Source: Zymoseptoria tritici IPO323 (lineage: Eukaryota; Ascomycota; Dothideomycetes; Mycosphaerellales; Mycosphaerellaceae). From it: a stretch of DNA of 64,000 nucleotides. The notes beneath the pieces are model-generated. The model did no database searches, was not told where the DNA came from, and saw only the letters and a program-made list of their open reading frames with translations. Position 1 is the first letter of the stretch. Each line of letters opens with the position of its first letter. The stretch is from NCBI RefSeq assembly GCF_000219625.1, contig NC_018211.1, forward strand, positions 744,001 to 808,000. Direction: 5' to 3'. Both the position numbers and the translations under genes were made by a program. Positions 10,140 through 21,719 of the stretch are shown here, in pieces.

Positions 10140-13100
10140 CTCGCTTGACTCGACGAAGCTCGCCGCGCTTCTCCACCGCCAGAGCCGAGATCACCGCATG
10201 CGCCTGGATGTGGGCTCGATTCGAGGCGATGTCGTCTAGATACGAGATGCGCCGGCTGAACTCGGAAGCTCGGATACAACGAGAGGATACCCTTGCCAAT
10301 TCGATGGATGTCCGTCGCGCGGGAGCAAATGCCAATGTGTATTGCGAAGCGAAGAATCGGCTCTGAATTGCCGTGATCGTCGTGAACAACAGTGTTTTTC
10401 GATGTGTTTCTTTTAGCCTCTGGGTGATGTTGATGAAGAGATCGTGTTTTTGCTCGTACCGCCGGGTTTACCCGCTACCGCGCTACGAGAAGGATTTCAA
10501 GACTTGCACAACAAACCACGGTCTCCGACGACATCACTCCCTCTTCACCATCGTCCATTGTCCGTGGGTACCCGAACCAGCCGAATGCATCGTCGGCAAT
10601 GTCAAGATACGCCGCTGGACGCATTCTGGAAAGCTGTCTCTGCTGCCATTAGATGAGTTGACCTGGAGAATAGGACTGGAGCGGGGGAGCAAACAGTCTG
10701 CGATGCTGCAGGCAGCTCCGTATGAGCGGCCGTGAAGCGCAAGATGGCTTTCCACGACGAAAGGGGTGACCGGCGTTGCGATGACACACGAAAACTGAAG
10801 CACGAATTATGCGATCAGACTACTTTCGCCGCCCCTGTCTTGTCCACGACTAAACATCGATCACCACAAAGTAAGGACTGTATAGCCAGGTCCGATAGAA
10901 TCAATGCAGTCACGCTACACGCGCCATCAAAGCTCAGTCAGAGCAAACGACTCCCACCCCAGCCATCGCCGATACTTCATCCACAACCCGAGCTAATGGC
11001 GAAAGAAGTCCACACTCACCAGCACAGCCCTCTAGCCAAGCTCTCCCTACTCCATCGACGGCAGCGAACATGCCCGTCAGGACGCCTCGTACCTCCGTCA
11101 ACGCACTTCAGAATCAAAGCCAACAATCAGAAACCAAGAACCACAACCTCCAAGGCATCTCCCCACAACTCAACTAAGCACCGCACAACAAGCAACATGA
11201 GTTCTCCCCACGTAAGCCTCACCGCGCTCGGCCGGTTGTCACCGGCAGTGTTTGCGATCTAGATCGTTGTGACGAGGATGTGTCCATTGAAAGTGAAAGG
11301 TAGGGAGATCCCTGCTCGGAAGGATTGATCCGAAGGTGATGTCTGTCGGATGGGATGGGATAGCATGGGGACCACGAGTGTGAAAGTGGGAGGTGAGAGG
11401 GGATTAGGTGATGAGATGGGAAGGAAGAAGGGAAAGTGGACTTGGTCTACTAGGCCGCGAGGATGCCTGTTGCAAGTGAAGGACTTGGATAGAGACAGAG
11501 TCGTGCTGCGATAATGCAGAGATCTCCTGTTTCGGATGCATGCATAGAACATTCAACTTGGAGAATCATGTACTGACCGCGGGGAAGTCGTCTACAGCGA
11601 TGCCCAGCACGACGGAGGTAGAAATCTCGACCACGGCGATTTCTGGCCTGGACTCTTCAGCATCCTTCGACATGTCAGTATGTCAGTGGTTGGGAATCGT
11701 CGTTGTCAATGATGAGCTCGAGTCGAGAGTCTGTCCTATGCTAGGCTATAACACATCGAGATTGCGCACGCTGTGGGGAGCGATAGAGCGAGGTTTATTG
11801 CTCTCCACACTCGATTCATACATCTCGAGAGGAAGAGTGTAGCTTACTCGCTGAGAGAGGGCTGAGAGATCTAGACCGGGAGTGCATGGCTCGTGTAAGC
11901 TCCACGAGTGTGGAATCGATCGATCCAGATTTGCATTGACCGGAGAGCATTCGTGCTGCTTGGTAATGTACGATGCAGCATGGTACCAGTACCGGCACAC
12001 CGGAGATACAATGGTTCGTAATCACGGTGCTGGGAACATCGTAGCAGAAATCGTGCACTGCCTCATTCTCGCTCATCATCGCTCTAAAGATCGGAATGAC
12101 CCTGTCAGCATTGTTCTCAGGCATGCCTTGTTACTTGACCGGCGAGGAGAAAGACGTCACGTCTCAATAACAACCAAACTGCAAAACAAGGAGAAGCTCG
12201 GACCTCTGAAACCTCTTCCTCCACATTCGCGGCGCCTTTGCACTGATTCGAAACATGGACACGTGATCGAGCGAGCTAGCGCAGGCACCGACGACGATCG
12301 GGTGGGTTGTTTTAGTCGTGCATAGCTTGGCTTGTATAGACGTGGTTGGCAGTTCATAGTTGTAGTCTGTGGGAATAGTCAGGTCTCTGTTGACTAGATC
12401 TTCGATGAGATGGTAAATGGCGCAATGAACACAAGTCAGTCTCGAGCACGGACGAGGACTGTGCAGTCGGTGCAGTGGGGTCGTGGAGGGTGATGCTTGA
12501 CAGCTGGATGGCTTGTCGCTGATGCTGGTCTGCACCGGCAAAGGTGGGGTAGATGGGAGAAGTGATGGTAGTTGAGTCGGGTGAGGTGTCTTGCTCGCGG
12601 GAGCTCTGGAGATGTGATGTCAACGGCAGAGAACTTTTCAGTGGTCTGCGCGAGGAGGAAGCTCTGTGAGGATGAGGTCCTGCTTGTGCACTTGTACGCA
12701 TGAGCGTGCCATTGGCAGCTCTGTGATGATCGACAACCACGGATGATAGGGCCAAGAGGAGTAATTGCTCAATTCCCCATCGGGCACCGTGCAAAGTCCA
12801 GAAGCATCGATGCACATACCAACTCGAGTAGCCGCATGCATTGATCAAGCTCCCGAGCGAAGCGACCAACCCAGTCCGCGAGCACGGAAGGATTCATGAC
12901 AGCAGCATGGCTCTCTCTCGTGACCTGTCGTGATCGTCTGGATCGGGAGCGCCCGGCGGCGGGTACCCGTCGTTTTTGAAACGTCAAGTTGGCTGGGAAG
13001 AGCATTGTGGAGGTTCACCTGTCCGCCGGACCGGGTTCCTTGTGGCGGAGACTGAGAGGGATGTTGAGATTGCTGTTGGGCTTGGAGGCTTGATGCATTC

Positions 13101-13157
13101 CATCCCAGTGATAGCTGGAAGTTATCGTATGCTGGTGTGTTGATCAGTGGCGGATGT
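10140..13157. other. Gene-poor region, no supported gene
   Basis: About 3 kb with only short overlapping frames on both strands. A C/A-rich leader-like stretch before an ATG at about 11197 followed by GTAAGC looks like a gene start, but no downstream exon could be joined to it. No repeat or RNA gene was seen. Confidence 0.35.
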
Positions 13158-13262
13158 TAGTACTGGTTGTTCATGGCAATCTCAAAGTCATCCGATATAG
13201 ACAGCATCTGCAGGCTGTCCAAATCAGGGTACTCGTAGATCCACTGCAAATTTCTCGTCTCC
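13158..13262 (-). CDS. Possible terminal exon of an unresolved gene
   Basis: The minus strand has a good 3' splice signal (GCTAAC branch, TCTAG acceptor), then 34 codons with coding-like composition (LQWIYEYPDLDSLQMLSISD) and a TAA. The upstream exon could not be joined: no convincing GT donor keeps the phase. It could be a relic or part of a gene reaching towards 14.3 kb. Confidence 0.3.
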
Positions 13263-13856
13263 TAGAGTTAGCAAGCTAGTGTCACGTTATAGGTCTTCTG
13301 AAGAAGTATAGGAGTTTCGAGACGTGGATGGTTATGCACGACATAGTGGGGCGCTGCCTGTCGGTTCTTGCAAGTGTCGTGTTTGGGAGGATCCTCCGAT
13401 GGCGAATGGGTAGATCTGAGGCAGCCAGACATGTTTCAAAGAGCGCGAGCGATCGCCTTTTCGGGATAGACCTTGTAGAGACTTTCGACATGGACGTGGT
13501 TGTGGCGGTATTGCCGTGGCGGATCGCATCTGCAAGCCATCGCAAGCAGTATCCACAGATCCATATCGCTGTTGAAATGTGGGGCATTGTGTTACTCGTC
13601 ATGGAGTCGAGACGTTCGCTGCTCTTGCGGCCTTCTTTTGGATATTCCTTGTTGCTGTTGGCATGTATGTTCGGGTGAAGTGGGTGAAGTCCCGGCAGCG
13701 TAATGGCTTAACGGCGTCGCCCTATAGTGGGAGAGGTGCATGGGGGAGCTTGGAAGCGTGCTGCTGCCCATGACACGACAAGATTTGGTTGGTGTCATGC
13801 AGCGTCGTCGTCGAGAAGTCAATGCAAGAGATGCAGCATCTAGCGTGGTTGATGGG
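13263..13856. other. Intergenic or unresolved intron/exon region
   Basis: Minus-strand frames here (around 13.43-13.58 kb) include short coding-like runs but stop repeatedly. No structure could be built. Confidence 0.3.
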
Positions 13857-14321
13857 CTATCGGCGAACAACATTAATGATTTCACCATACCGGCCAAGTA
13901 ACGACCAAGACATTGTCGTGAAGTTGTTGGACCAAGAAGGTAGCTGGGACGGGAAGATGCAAAGCTTGAGCTCAGGCCACCAGGCCACCGAGGCTGAAAC
14001 ATGCGCCTCAGGAATGTCCGTCCGTGCCTTGCATTTGTGCCTGTAAGATCGACAGTTGACTCCGCCACGAGCGAGGCTCGTGTCATGTCGGATGTTGTCA
14101 AGGTCGGCATTGAGAGTGTAGTAGTGTTCTGTCGCACGGGGAGACGCCTGGTCGACTGTCAGCGGATATGCGATCATGCGGTGCGTACTGCCAGCGAGTC
14201 TCGACCCTGGCATGGGGAGTGTTCTGTATGGCTCCCCGAACCCGGCAGGCATGTTGATGGCGCTGCTGGCGAGGTCGTACAGAATATGCACATGTTCAAC
14301 GCCATGCGATCTATGGGGCAT
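13857..14321 (-). CDS. Hypothetical protein
   Basis: An open frame of 154 codons from an ATG at 14321. Codon third positions are mostly C or G, and the residue mix is globular-looking (ILYDLASSAINMPAGFGEPY, AWWPELKLCIFPSQLPSWSN). No domain, signal peptide or membrane segment is recognised. The opposite strand carries a similar-length frame with poorer composition. It could be one exon of a longer gene ending at 13158. It lies about 1 kb upstream of STE12 in the opposite orientation. Confidence 0.3.
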   Translation of the reverse strand: MPHRSHGVEHVHILYDLASSAINMPAGFGEPYRTLPMPGSRLAGSTHRMIAYPLTVDQASPRATEHYYTLNADLDNIRHDTSLARGGVNCRSYRHKCKARTDIPEAHVSASVAWWPELKLCIFPSQLPSWSNNFTTMSWSLLGRYGEIINVVRR

Positions 14322-15314
14322 GTTCGGAGATTTGACTCGGAAGTGAAGCGACTGAGTGACTGGCTTCTCACATCATCGAAGAGTGGTGATCGGGCGGGTT
14401 CGATCCGCGTCGACCTTCCGCGAGTCGTGTGAAGACAGACTGGGATTAGCGACTGAGCACGCACAAGACCAAGAGGGAGCGCCGGGACGCCGGCCGCTGA
14501 CTCTTGAGTGGCTCTGTGGGTGAATGTGACGATGAGATGGTGGGCTGCGGGCTGGGCTGGATTGAGATAGCGCCATCATTCCCCGGCCGGGCGCATCGCC
14601 GGACCGCTGTCGATGAGGTCTACGGTAGAAAGTGGGAAGTTGGATGCACTGCACTGGGAGGGAGGAAGAACTAGACCCATCACCCACCCGGCGAGATGCA
14701 CAAGCAGGAACAGACAGCACAAGCAGGAACAGACAAGCACGGCACGACGCGGGCGGCTAACTGCCCGGTCGACCAAAGAGTTGCCCTCCCGGCATAATCC
14801 CCGTCAGCCAATCCCGTCGGTGCATTCTGGGATTAGACTTGGATCGGGCTGGCTTAGAACTAGCGGGCTGCGCTTGGGTGTGTTTCATCAGGTCCTGGCC
14901 CTCTTGCTGCTGTTTCGCCGTTTCACACCTCGCACCTGCCTCACGTTCTTCTACCCAAGCCAGCCCTCCCACCCTTCTAGAGCTGCTTCGGTCCATAGCT
15001 TCGTCTCACTTCTTCACCTCACCTCTTCTTCGCCATTCATCCTCCATCCCCTTCATCACCACCGCACAGAGGCTGGACCTCGTTCCAAACTTCCACTTCT
15101 CACACCGACTAGAGCCGGGCCTCGTCTTTTCAGCCTTCCTTTCACCCCCCGATCCTCCAGAAACCGCCGACGACCCTCGCAACGACCTGGCTGTCGCTGC
15201 ATCTCTGCGCATACCCGTCTCGCTCTAGGGCGAAGATCCCCTGCACCCGCTGTGCCTCGCGACGACGATACCTCTCCCGCGACCGACGCGACGACCTCCA
15301 CGCAGCCACCCATC
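14322..15314 (+). promoter_or_regulatory. STE12 promoter and probable long 5' leader
   Basis: The 400 bp before the STE12 ATG are pyrimidine-rich, with runs such as CTTCTTCACCTCACCTCTTC, typical of fungal leaders of developmental regulators. A frame in phase with STE12 is open back to 14613 without a stop, but its Arg/Ser/Pro-rich composition fits leader sequence better than protein. Confidence 0.5.
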
Positions 15315-17612
15315 ATGTATCCCGCTCACCAACACTCGCACATGCCACCACCGCAGCCACGATCCGTGCAGCCCGAAACATTCCTCCTGGACCAGGATGC
15401 ACAGCAGAGCTTGCCTCAAGATTCAGTGGTCGCGCTGCAGCAGGTGGACAATCGTACGTTGGAGTCGGAAATGCCAGCGTGAGGAGGAGCGATCGGCTAA
15501 CGCGCATACCTGCAGTGAAATACTTTCTCATATCTGCTCCTGTGGACTGGAGACAAGACTCGTACTGCAGGAGATTTCTCTTGCCAACCGGCGAATACGT
15601 GTCTTGCGTGTTATGGTGTGTCCACCAGCTCTGGAATCCTGTGCGACACGAATGCTAACATTGCATGCAGGAACAATCTCTTCCACATCTCCGGGACCGA
15701 CATTGTCCGATGCTTGTCGTTCCGTTTCCAGGCTTTCGGCCGACCCGTCAAGAACTCGAAAAAGTTTGAGGAGGGTATCTTCTCCGACCTGCGAAACCTG
15801 AAATCTGGCACCGATGCCTCGTTGGAAGAGCCCAAGAGCCCGTTCCTGGACTTCCTCTACAAGAACAACTGCATTCGCACGCAAAAGAAGCAGAAAGTGT
15901 TCTACTGGTACAGCGTTCCCCATGACCGCCTTTTCCTGGACGCCCTTGAGCGCGATCTCAAGCGAGAAAAGATGGGACAGGAAGCCACCACTGTCGCCGT
16001 CAGCGAACCCGCGCTGTCCTTCGAATTCGACTCCTCTCAGTCGCTCTTTGAGCAGCTCACCAAGGCGCAACAGAACAACCAATCGACTTTCAACGGCCAG
16101 CCACCATCCATGCCTCAATCACACTCCACATCGCCAGTCCTCCGCGCCGTTGATTCGATGCCACCACCCACCATGATCCCACAGCAGATGCCAGCCACCT
16201 CGATGCCACAGCAGATGAACCAGCACAGTATGCCACCACCACAGCACAGTATGCAAGCCATGCACGACGACTCGATGAATCACGTCTCAACCTACTCCCA
16301 GATGGCGATGCCGCCAATGCCCTCTCAGATCCAGAAGACCCGTGAGCAGTCACTCGGACCAGTTTTCGACCGAAATGGAATTCCACTCGCGCAGGCAGGG
16401 AACCGACACAGCTCAATGCCTGCTTATATGGAGTACTCACCTGCACCGTCATTCGTGTCGTCGCACTTTGAGGACTACAGCCAGCGCGGGTTGTCCTTTG
16501 AGCCTTTGACACCACCTCAGGGCACCGTTGGCATGCCATCAGAGGCTACTTACATCGCCAATGAGGATACCGGATTGTACGCCGCGATGCCAGACCCTGG
16601 CATGCAACAATCTTTCAACCCGTTGATGTCGATGCAATCAAACCTGCAGAATGGCCAGTACCAGAACATGCAACGATCGTATCAACAACCTCAACCCGTT
16701 TACTCCGTTCTCGAAGGCTCACCAACCTACAAACAGCGTCGACGACGATCATCCTTGACTGGAGCCAACGGCATTCCCGTCAGCTCGGCCGGTGGGATGC
16801 AACTGAACACACACGCGGTTCACAAACCAAGTGATCTTCGCCGATCCGTGTCAGCATCTGTCGGTCCCGACGGTCAAGAACTGTCGTACAACGACTCTCC
16901 CGCCAGTCTTCACACCAACCAGCAACATCAAGGTCAGCTCATGGGCGAGCACAAGGAACTCGCAGACCTCTCCCGTCACAGCACACCACAACACGCCGTT
17001 GAAGGCGCCATGGATGACTCCCGCGCCCACCAACAGACAATGATGAACAACGTCCAAACCGAAGACTTTGCCCAATACAACAACCCCAATTCCGGCCACG
17101 ACTATCGCCAACCTCACCAACTTCACCCCAACGCCATCCGCACAAACGGCGTATTTCGCCGCGCTCGCAGCGCCACCGTCAGCGATTCACCATATGCCCA
17201 AAAAGCCCACTCCTGTCCGATCCCCATGTGCGGCCGTCTGTTCAAGCGCCTAGAGCACCTGAAGCGCCACGTTCGCACGCACACCCAGGAACGACCATAC
17301 ATTTGCACACTATGCAACAAGGCCTTCTCCCGCTCGGACAACCTGGCTCAACATCGTCGCACGCACGAGACGAGCGCTGATGGCTCCGCACCAAGCGAGG
17401 AGGAGATGGAGGAGGAAAGGGACGCGATGCAGGAGGATACTAATGGTAACAACGGCGACCTGGACGACTCGGCGTACCAGGTCATAGCGGGTATGTCGAC
17501 TGGTGTTGACATGCCGGGTTTGCCGACGCACGTCGATATGAGGAGTCTGAGTGGACACGACGGTATGGGCATCGCGCCGCAGATGGTCACAACGGGAGAC
17601 TACCACCACTGA
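15315..17612 (+). CDS. STE12: STE12 transcription factor
   Basis: About 726 aa; exons 15315-15453, 15516-15615 and 15671-17612. The N-terminal STE homeodomain-like DNA-binding domain (LKYFLISAPVDWRQDSYCRR, VSCVLWNNLFHISGTDIVRC, KKQKVFYWYSVPHDRLF) spans exons 1-3. A long Gln/Met/Pro-rich disordered middle follows. Near the C-terminus are two C2H2 zinc fingers (CPIPMCGRLFKRLEHLKRH, CTLCNKAFSRSDNLAQH), the form found in filamentous fungi and absent from yeast Ste12. STE12 is the nuclear target of the Fus3/Kss1-type MAP kinase pathway and controls mating, invasive growth and virulence in plant-associated species. Both introns have standard signals and preserve phase exactly through the conserved domain. 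Confidence 0.95.
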
Positions 17613-20220
17613 GCAGTGAGCAGTGAGCACTGATTGATGATGAGAGGAGATTTTGAAAGAAACCCAGAAAATCAAAAGCGTCAAGACAGACGAATGGAGA
17701 AAACGGAACAGAAAGATGATGGGAGGGTTATTTTGCATGGAACGTCACGCAGCGACGGCGAATTGAGTTGGGGAGTTTATTTGTCCGCGAGAGAGATTGA
17801 AAGAGGTTGTTTACTTTGTCTGTTTTGGCCTTCTACCATACCCCCGTTTTTAACCACCACAAATCCAATGGATTTTCAAAAAGCACTCAAGCGCACTTTT
17901 TTTGCTATTCGTGTTGCAAGTGATCATGTCTGGTTGTGTGCTTGCAATACAAGTACCGTCAAAAACTTCACCCCTTTCTTCTGCTGAATTCTCCCGTCTG
18001 TCGGGCAAAGTCCGGATCCCTTTCTTCATCATCGGCATGCCGTTATTACCGCGCGGCTTGTGTCGTTGAGTTGGGGGCGGGATAACGCTGCTTTGTGTCG
18101 GGCCAGGGATTGCTGGTCTTAACGGATTTGACTGGAAAACAGGGAAGAATCTTGCTTGCCAGTGCTTGATCGTGCTGACTGACTGACGCGTGGAGGATCT
18201 CGTAGGCCACTTTTTGCAGATGAGGATACCTTGCGATCGATCGGGTGGGGGCGGAGAGAGGAGAGAGGAGAGGTTTGACATGCGCAACACTACATTGATC
18301 GTTGAGAAGGATGGGTTGATGGCTGTGGTGAGTTCGGAGGGAGAGATGTACAGTCGGATTGACGGTGCTACTGCTTGGTTGGGAGCTGACTGCAACGCTC
18401 ACTTGCTACTCTCAACTCAGCGATTCCTGTCCGTCGGTTGTGGTGGAGATGGAACTTCTCGGTCCGGTGCTTGTACATATCGAAGACTCGTATGCAAAGT
18501 CGACTGACGAGGTAGATGGATGTCCAAAAAGTTGGATGTTTCGGTCTCGCTCGCTCGGAGATCTCGGGCCGCTGGACATGGTTGTGGTTGAATGGTTGGG
18601 GGCGGGATTGGTTCGCCATCATCCTTGTTTTTGCTTGCTTGAAGTTGTTGACGACGGACATGGGCAGGAGGGAAGGATGGATTTGGCGATGGGCATACCT
18701 CGTAGCTTCTTGACTCTTGACTGATCGGCGAGTCTAAGGTAGACATGCAGGTCGAGCTGATGGATCTTTTGTCGATGGACGCATCGACTCGCGCTGGGCT
18801 GGGCTTCGTTGTTGGTGAGTTGCTTTCATGGTCTCTGCTGGTGATTCGCCTCTGTTTTCTTGGTCTCCTGCTGGCTACCAGGTCCAGCTCTTCGATCACG
18901 TCCAGGCCAGAAGTCCAACGACAACGGGAACAAACCCATTCTCATTCGACTCCCGTCCGTGAACTCAAGCTCATCACCACCCATTGTACTTACGTAAATC
19001 CCAACCAGATCCTCATGCACGACATCACGCTTTCCTCTTGACTCTGGCCCCAAGTTCCTCCAACACGAGAAGTTGACAGTATACGGATCCCGGATAAGGG
19101 ACCCCTGACTTCACCCACCATCAAAGTACGCAGTCGACCAAAACCTTGCACGATCTAGATCGCAAAAACAGCCGACTCCACCGAAGCTGCAAGGCTTATC
19201 GATGAACTCATGTTGCTTGTTATGCGGTGCTTATGCGATCTTGATCCGAACTCCCTGCTGGCGACTTCTTGCTAGGGATCGTAGTAGGAGTTTTGAGAGC
19301 TTGAGAGGATCTGGAGTGCGGAGGTGGTGTTTCAGGATTTTGGCATGACTGAGCTATGGTGCATATACTGTCGTTGATGAGATGCTCGCTGTACTTGACT
19401 TGGGAGTGGTGTTGTGGGTGAGTCGAGATTTTCTTTCTGGCCGTGATTCTGGATTTTGTGGTCCTGAGTGAGGAAGACGAATAGCGACGACGAGATTGGC
19501 CGGAGAAGAGGGATGATGGTCGCGAGAGACTTGTTGCTCGCTCAGACTTGGAAAGCGATGGTCGGATTGAGTTGTCCTTTGCTCGCAGAGTTACGACCTG
19601 GACGAGTCCCGCTCTCATTCTGCTGCCCTACACTCTTCTGTCTGCTGTGTCTCCTTTGCATGACCTCTCTCCTCGAGTGTTGAGTGTGTGCCTACTGTGT
19701 TATTTCGCCGGCCTGTATCTTTCGATTGCGACGCTGGTAAGAAAAAAATGGGCATCGACGATATGTTGTACGGAGCTCAGTAACAGCGGCCGAGGATCGT
19801 TCATTGCTCGGAGTTAGAGGGGACGATTGTTGTGGTGGGCATTTGCTCGCTATGACTTTGAGCTTGGGCGAGTCTCACTGCTCTCTGTTACCTTCTCTCC
19901 GCGAGAAACGATCTCGATTTTCCGTACGGTCTCTTTCGGCCGAGCTTTGCAGTTCACTCACATCATGTTGGCACTCACTCCGTTACAAGAAGCCATGCGA
20001 ATGCTGGCCACGCCCTTCTGGATGAGCAAAGATTGTTCTCTCGCCATGTTTGCATTAGCAAGCAGATTTCCATCGAATTCGAACATCGCGATGGCTCTAG
20101 CAGCAGGCTTTGTTGTATAAAGCAAACAGAGCGCGTACAACGACGCAGTAGCGTGCCGATGTGCGAATTCCCTCGGTCCTGACAGTCTTCACTCATATCG
20201 CAGAGTTGCATCTTCAGGTC
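17613..20220. other. Intergenic, no supported gene
   Basis: 2.6 kb downstream of STE12. It holds a purine tract (GAGAGAGGAGAGAGGAGAGG-type, about 18250) and many short frames on both strands with no recognisable protein. Part must be the STE12 3' untranslated region. Confidence 0.4.
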
Positions 20221-21048
20221 ATGTCAGCGCCCCCGCCCCCGCCACCGCCGGCTCCACCTCGATGGCAGTGCAAAATATGCTGGGAAGACGACGTGGACGA
20301 CAAGACTTTCATCGTAAATGATCCAATGTGCAAAGACTGTATCCGGGTCCACGCCTTCGAGCGAGCTCTCAAACTGGAAAACAAGTTCCCACCGCAGTGG
20401 GAAGGAGAGCTTGTTGATATGGACGACTTTCGACACCTCCCCGATGACGACTACATGCGGAGATACGAGAGGCGGGTGTTCGAGTTGTCTTTCCCGGTTC
20501 CCGAACGAATCTACTGCGGTCATCCAGATCGAGGACGCCCGGAGCCAGCATTCTTCATCGGCCAAAGACAGCCAGATACTGACCAAGTCTGTCATCGATG
20601 CTCCATCTGTGGACAGTACGCATGCATGACTTGTGGAAAGATCGTCACCGAGAATGGCGGAGGGCAAGAGGAGAAGATCCAACATGATTGCAACCCTCAT
20701 GCCGAAGAGGAGTTTCAGGCTCAATCATTGTCTAGTGTGGAAATCGGCGTCCAATACCAAGAGTGTCCGAATGTCAATTGCCAGCGACCACTGAACAAAG
20801 ATGGAGGCTGTAACGAGGTCGCCTGTGAATGCGGTACACACTACTGCTACACATGCGGCGTGGAGCTGCAGCCTCCTTATGCCGACCACTGGGACTGGTA
20901 CGGCGGTGGGTGTCAGCAGTCCGGCCCGAGGAGAAGACGTTCCTCCGAAGAAGTGTCTTTTGACGATGGGCGATCAGGAGTACTCCCGCAGACGATTCTT
21001 CAAGTTGCAGGGGGAGCACCAGCGGCCTGGCATTCCGCCGCCACCTGA
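20221..21048 (+). CDS. RBR/IBR-type zinc-binding protein, copy 1
   Basis: About 275 aa. A polyproline N-terminus (MSAPPPPPPPAPP) is followed by a CxxC pair (CKICWEDD), CKDC, then a cysteine-rich IBR-like region (HRCSICGQYACMTCGK, HDCNPHAEEE) and a second zinc module (ECPNVNC, CNEVACECGTHYCYTCG) that resembles RING2 of RBR E3 ubiquitin ligases. A complete RING1 is not obvious, so ligase activity is inference. A close paralogue follows at 21720. From about 20930 the next frame looks more coding (through ERMYPTLEQIASV to a stop at 21160) than the annotated end, suggesting a one-base discrepancy or an alternative C-terminus. Confidence 0.75.
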   Translation: MSAPPPPPPPAPPRWQCKICWEDDVDDKTFIVNDPMCKDCIRVHAFERALKLENKFPPQWEGELVDMDDFRHLPDDDYMRRYERRVFELSFPVPERIYCGHPDRGRPEPAFFIGQRQPDTDQVCHRCSICGQYACMTCGKIVTENGGGQEEKIQHDCNPHAEEEFQAQSLSSVEIGVQYQECPNVNCQRPLNKDGGCNEVACECGTHYCYTCGVELQPPYADHWDWYGGGCQQSGPRRRRSSEEVSFDDGRSGVLPQTILQVAGGAPAAWHSAAT

Positions 21049-21719
21049 GCGAATGTACCCCACGCTCGAGCAGATCGCCAGTGTCACCGACAGTTTGGCC
21101 ACTTTTACAACAGATGATACTGAGGATGAGGCGTTCCTTGTCTTCCAAAGAATGCTTTGAGATCGCGGGTTAAGCAAGTCTGGCCGATCGGTGCGGAGTG
21201 TCTGAGAGCGAAATGTTTCCGAATTGGTCGCAGGATGCAGTAGAATGTCGAAGAGAAAAGACTTGAGAAGTCTGTAGGGCATCTAGCCGCAGTAGCAAAG
21301 CACGTAAAGAGGTCCACATCGCAGTCCACGTACAACAACTCTCACTCGAAGCACTCCATCCATGAATTGTATGCCGTTATTGATCATCCCACCGGATCGA
21401 TGCGAGTCAATGAATGCTCAGACAATACGACAACGCTGCTCAAGCTCCCGCAAGCCCTTAGACATTGAGGTCATCGTTGTAGATTGAAGCGAATCTTGTA
21501 GACAGCCAGAGACCACTCTAGTAGCGACCAGCCGGCAAATGTTTGCGTCGTCGAACGTTCTTGGTCGATCTTTTGGAAGGAAGCCATAGTTTCAGCATAC
21601 TTTGTAGGTAGCAAACTGGCAAATGGAGCGACTACAAGATTGCAGCTCTTTGCTCGATGTGCAAAATAATCGCACTGACTCTTTCTGCACAACTCCCACC
21701 GAAGTCTCCAAATCGAAGC
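21049..21719. other. Intergenic between the two RBR-like paralogues
   Basis: 671 bp separate the annotated end of copy 1 from the start of copy 2. The first 110 bp may encode the true C-terminus of copy 1 in another frame. Confidence 0.4.

Noticed and set aside
10732..11262. 176-codon plus-strand frame
   Set aside because: Ser/Thr/His/Pro-rich composition like an untranslated leader; no domain and no downstream exon could be attached.
14380..14425. Sequence GGTTCGATCC resembling a tRNA B box
   Set aside because: The flanking bases do not form T-arm, anticodon or acceptor stems, and no A box lies at the proper distance.
17850..18899. Minus-strand frames of 160-181 codons downstream of STE12
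   Set aside because: Overlapping alternatives in several frames, Ser/Pro/Arg-rich, no domain; probably 3' flank.
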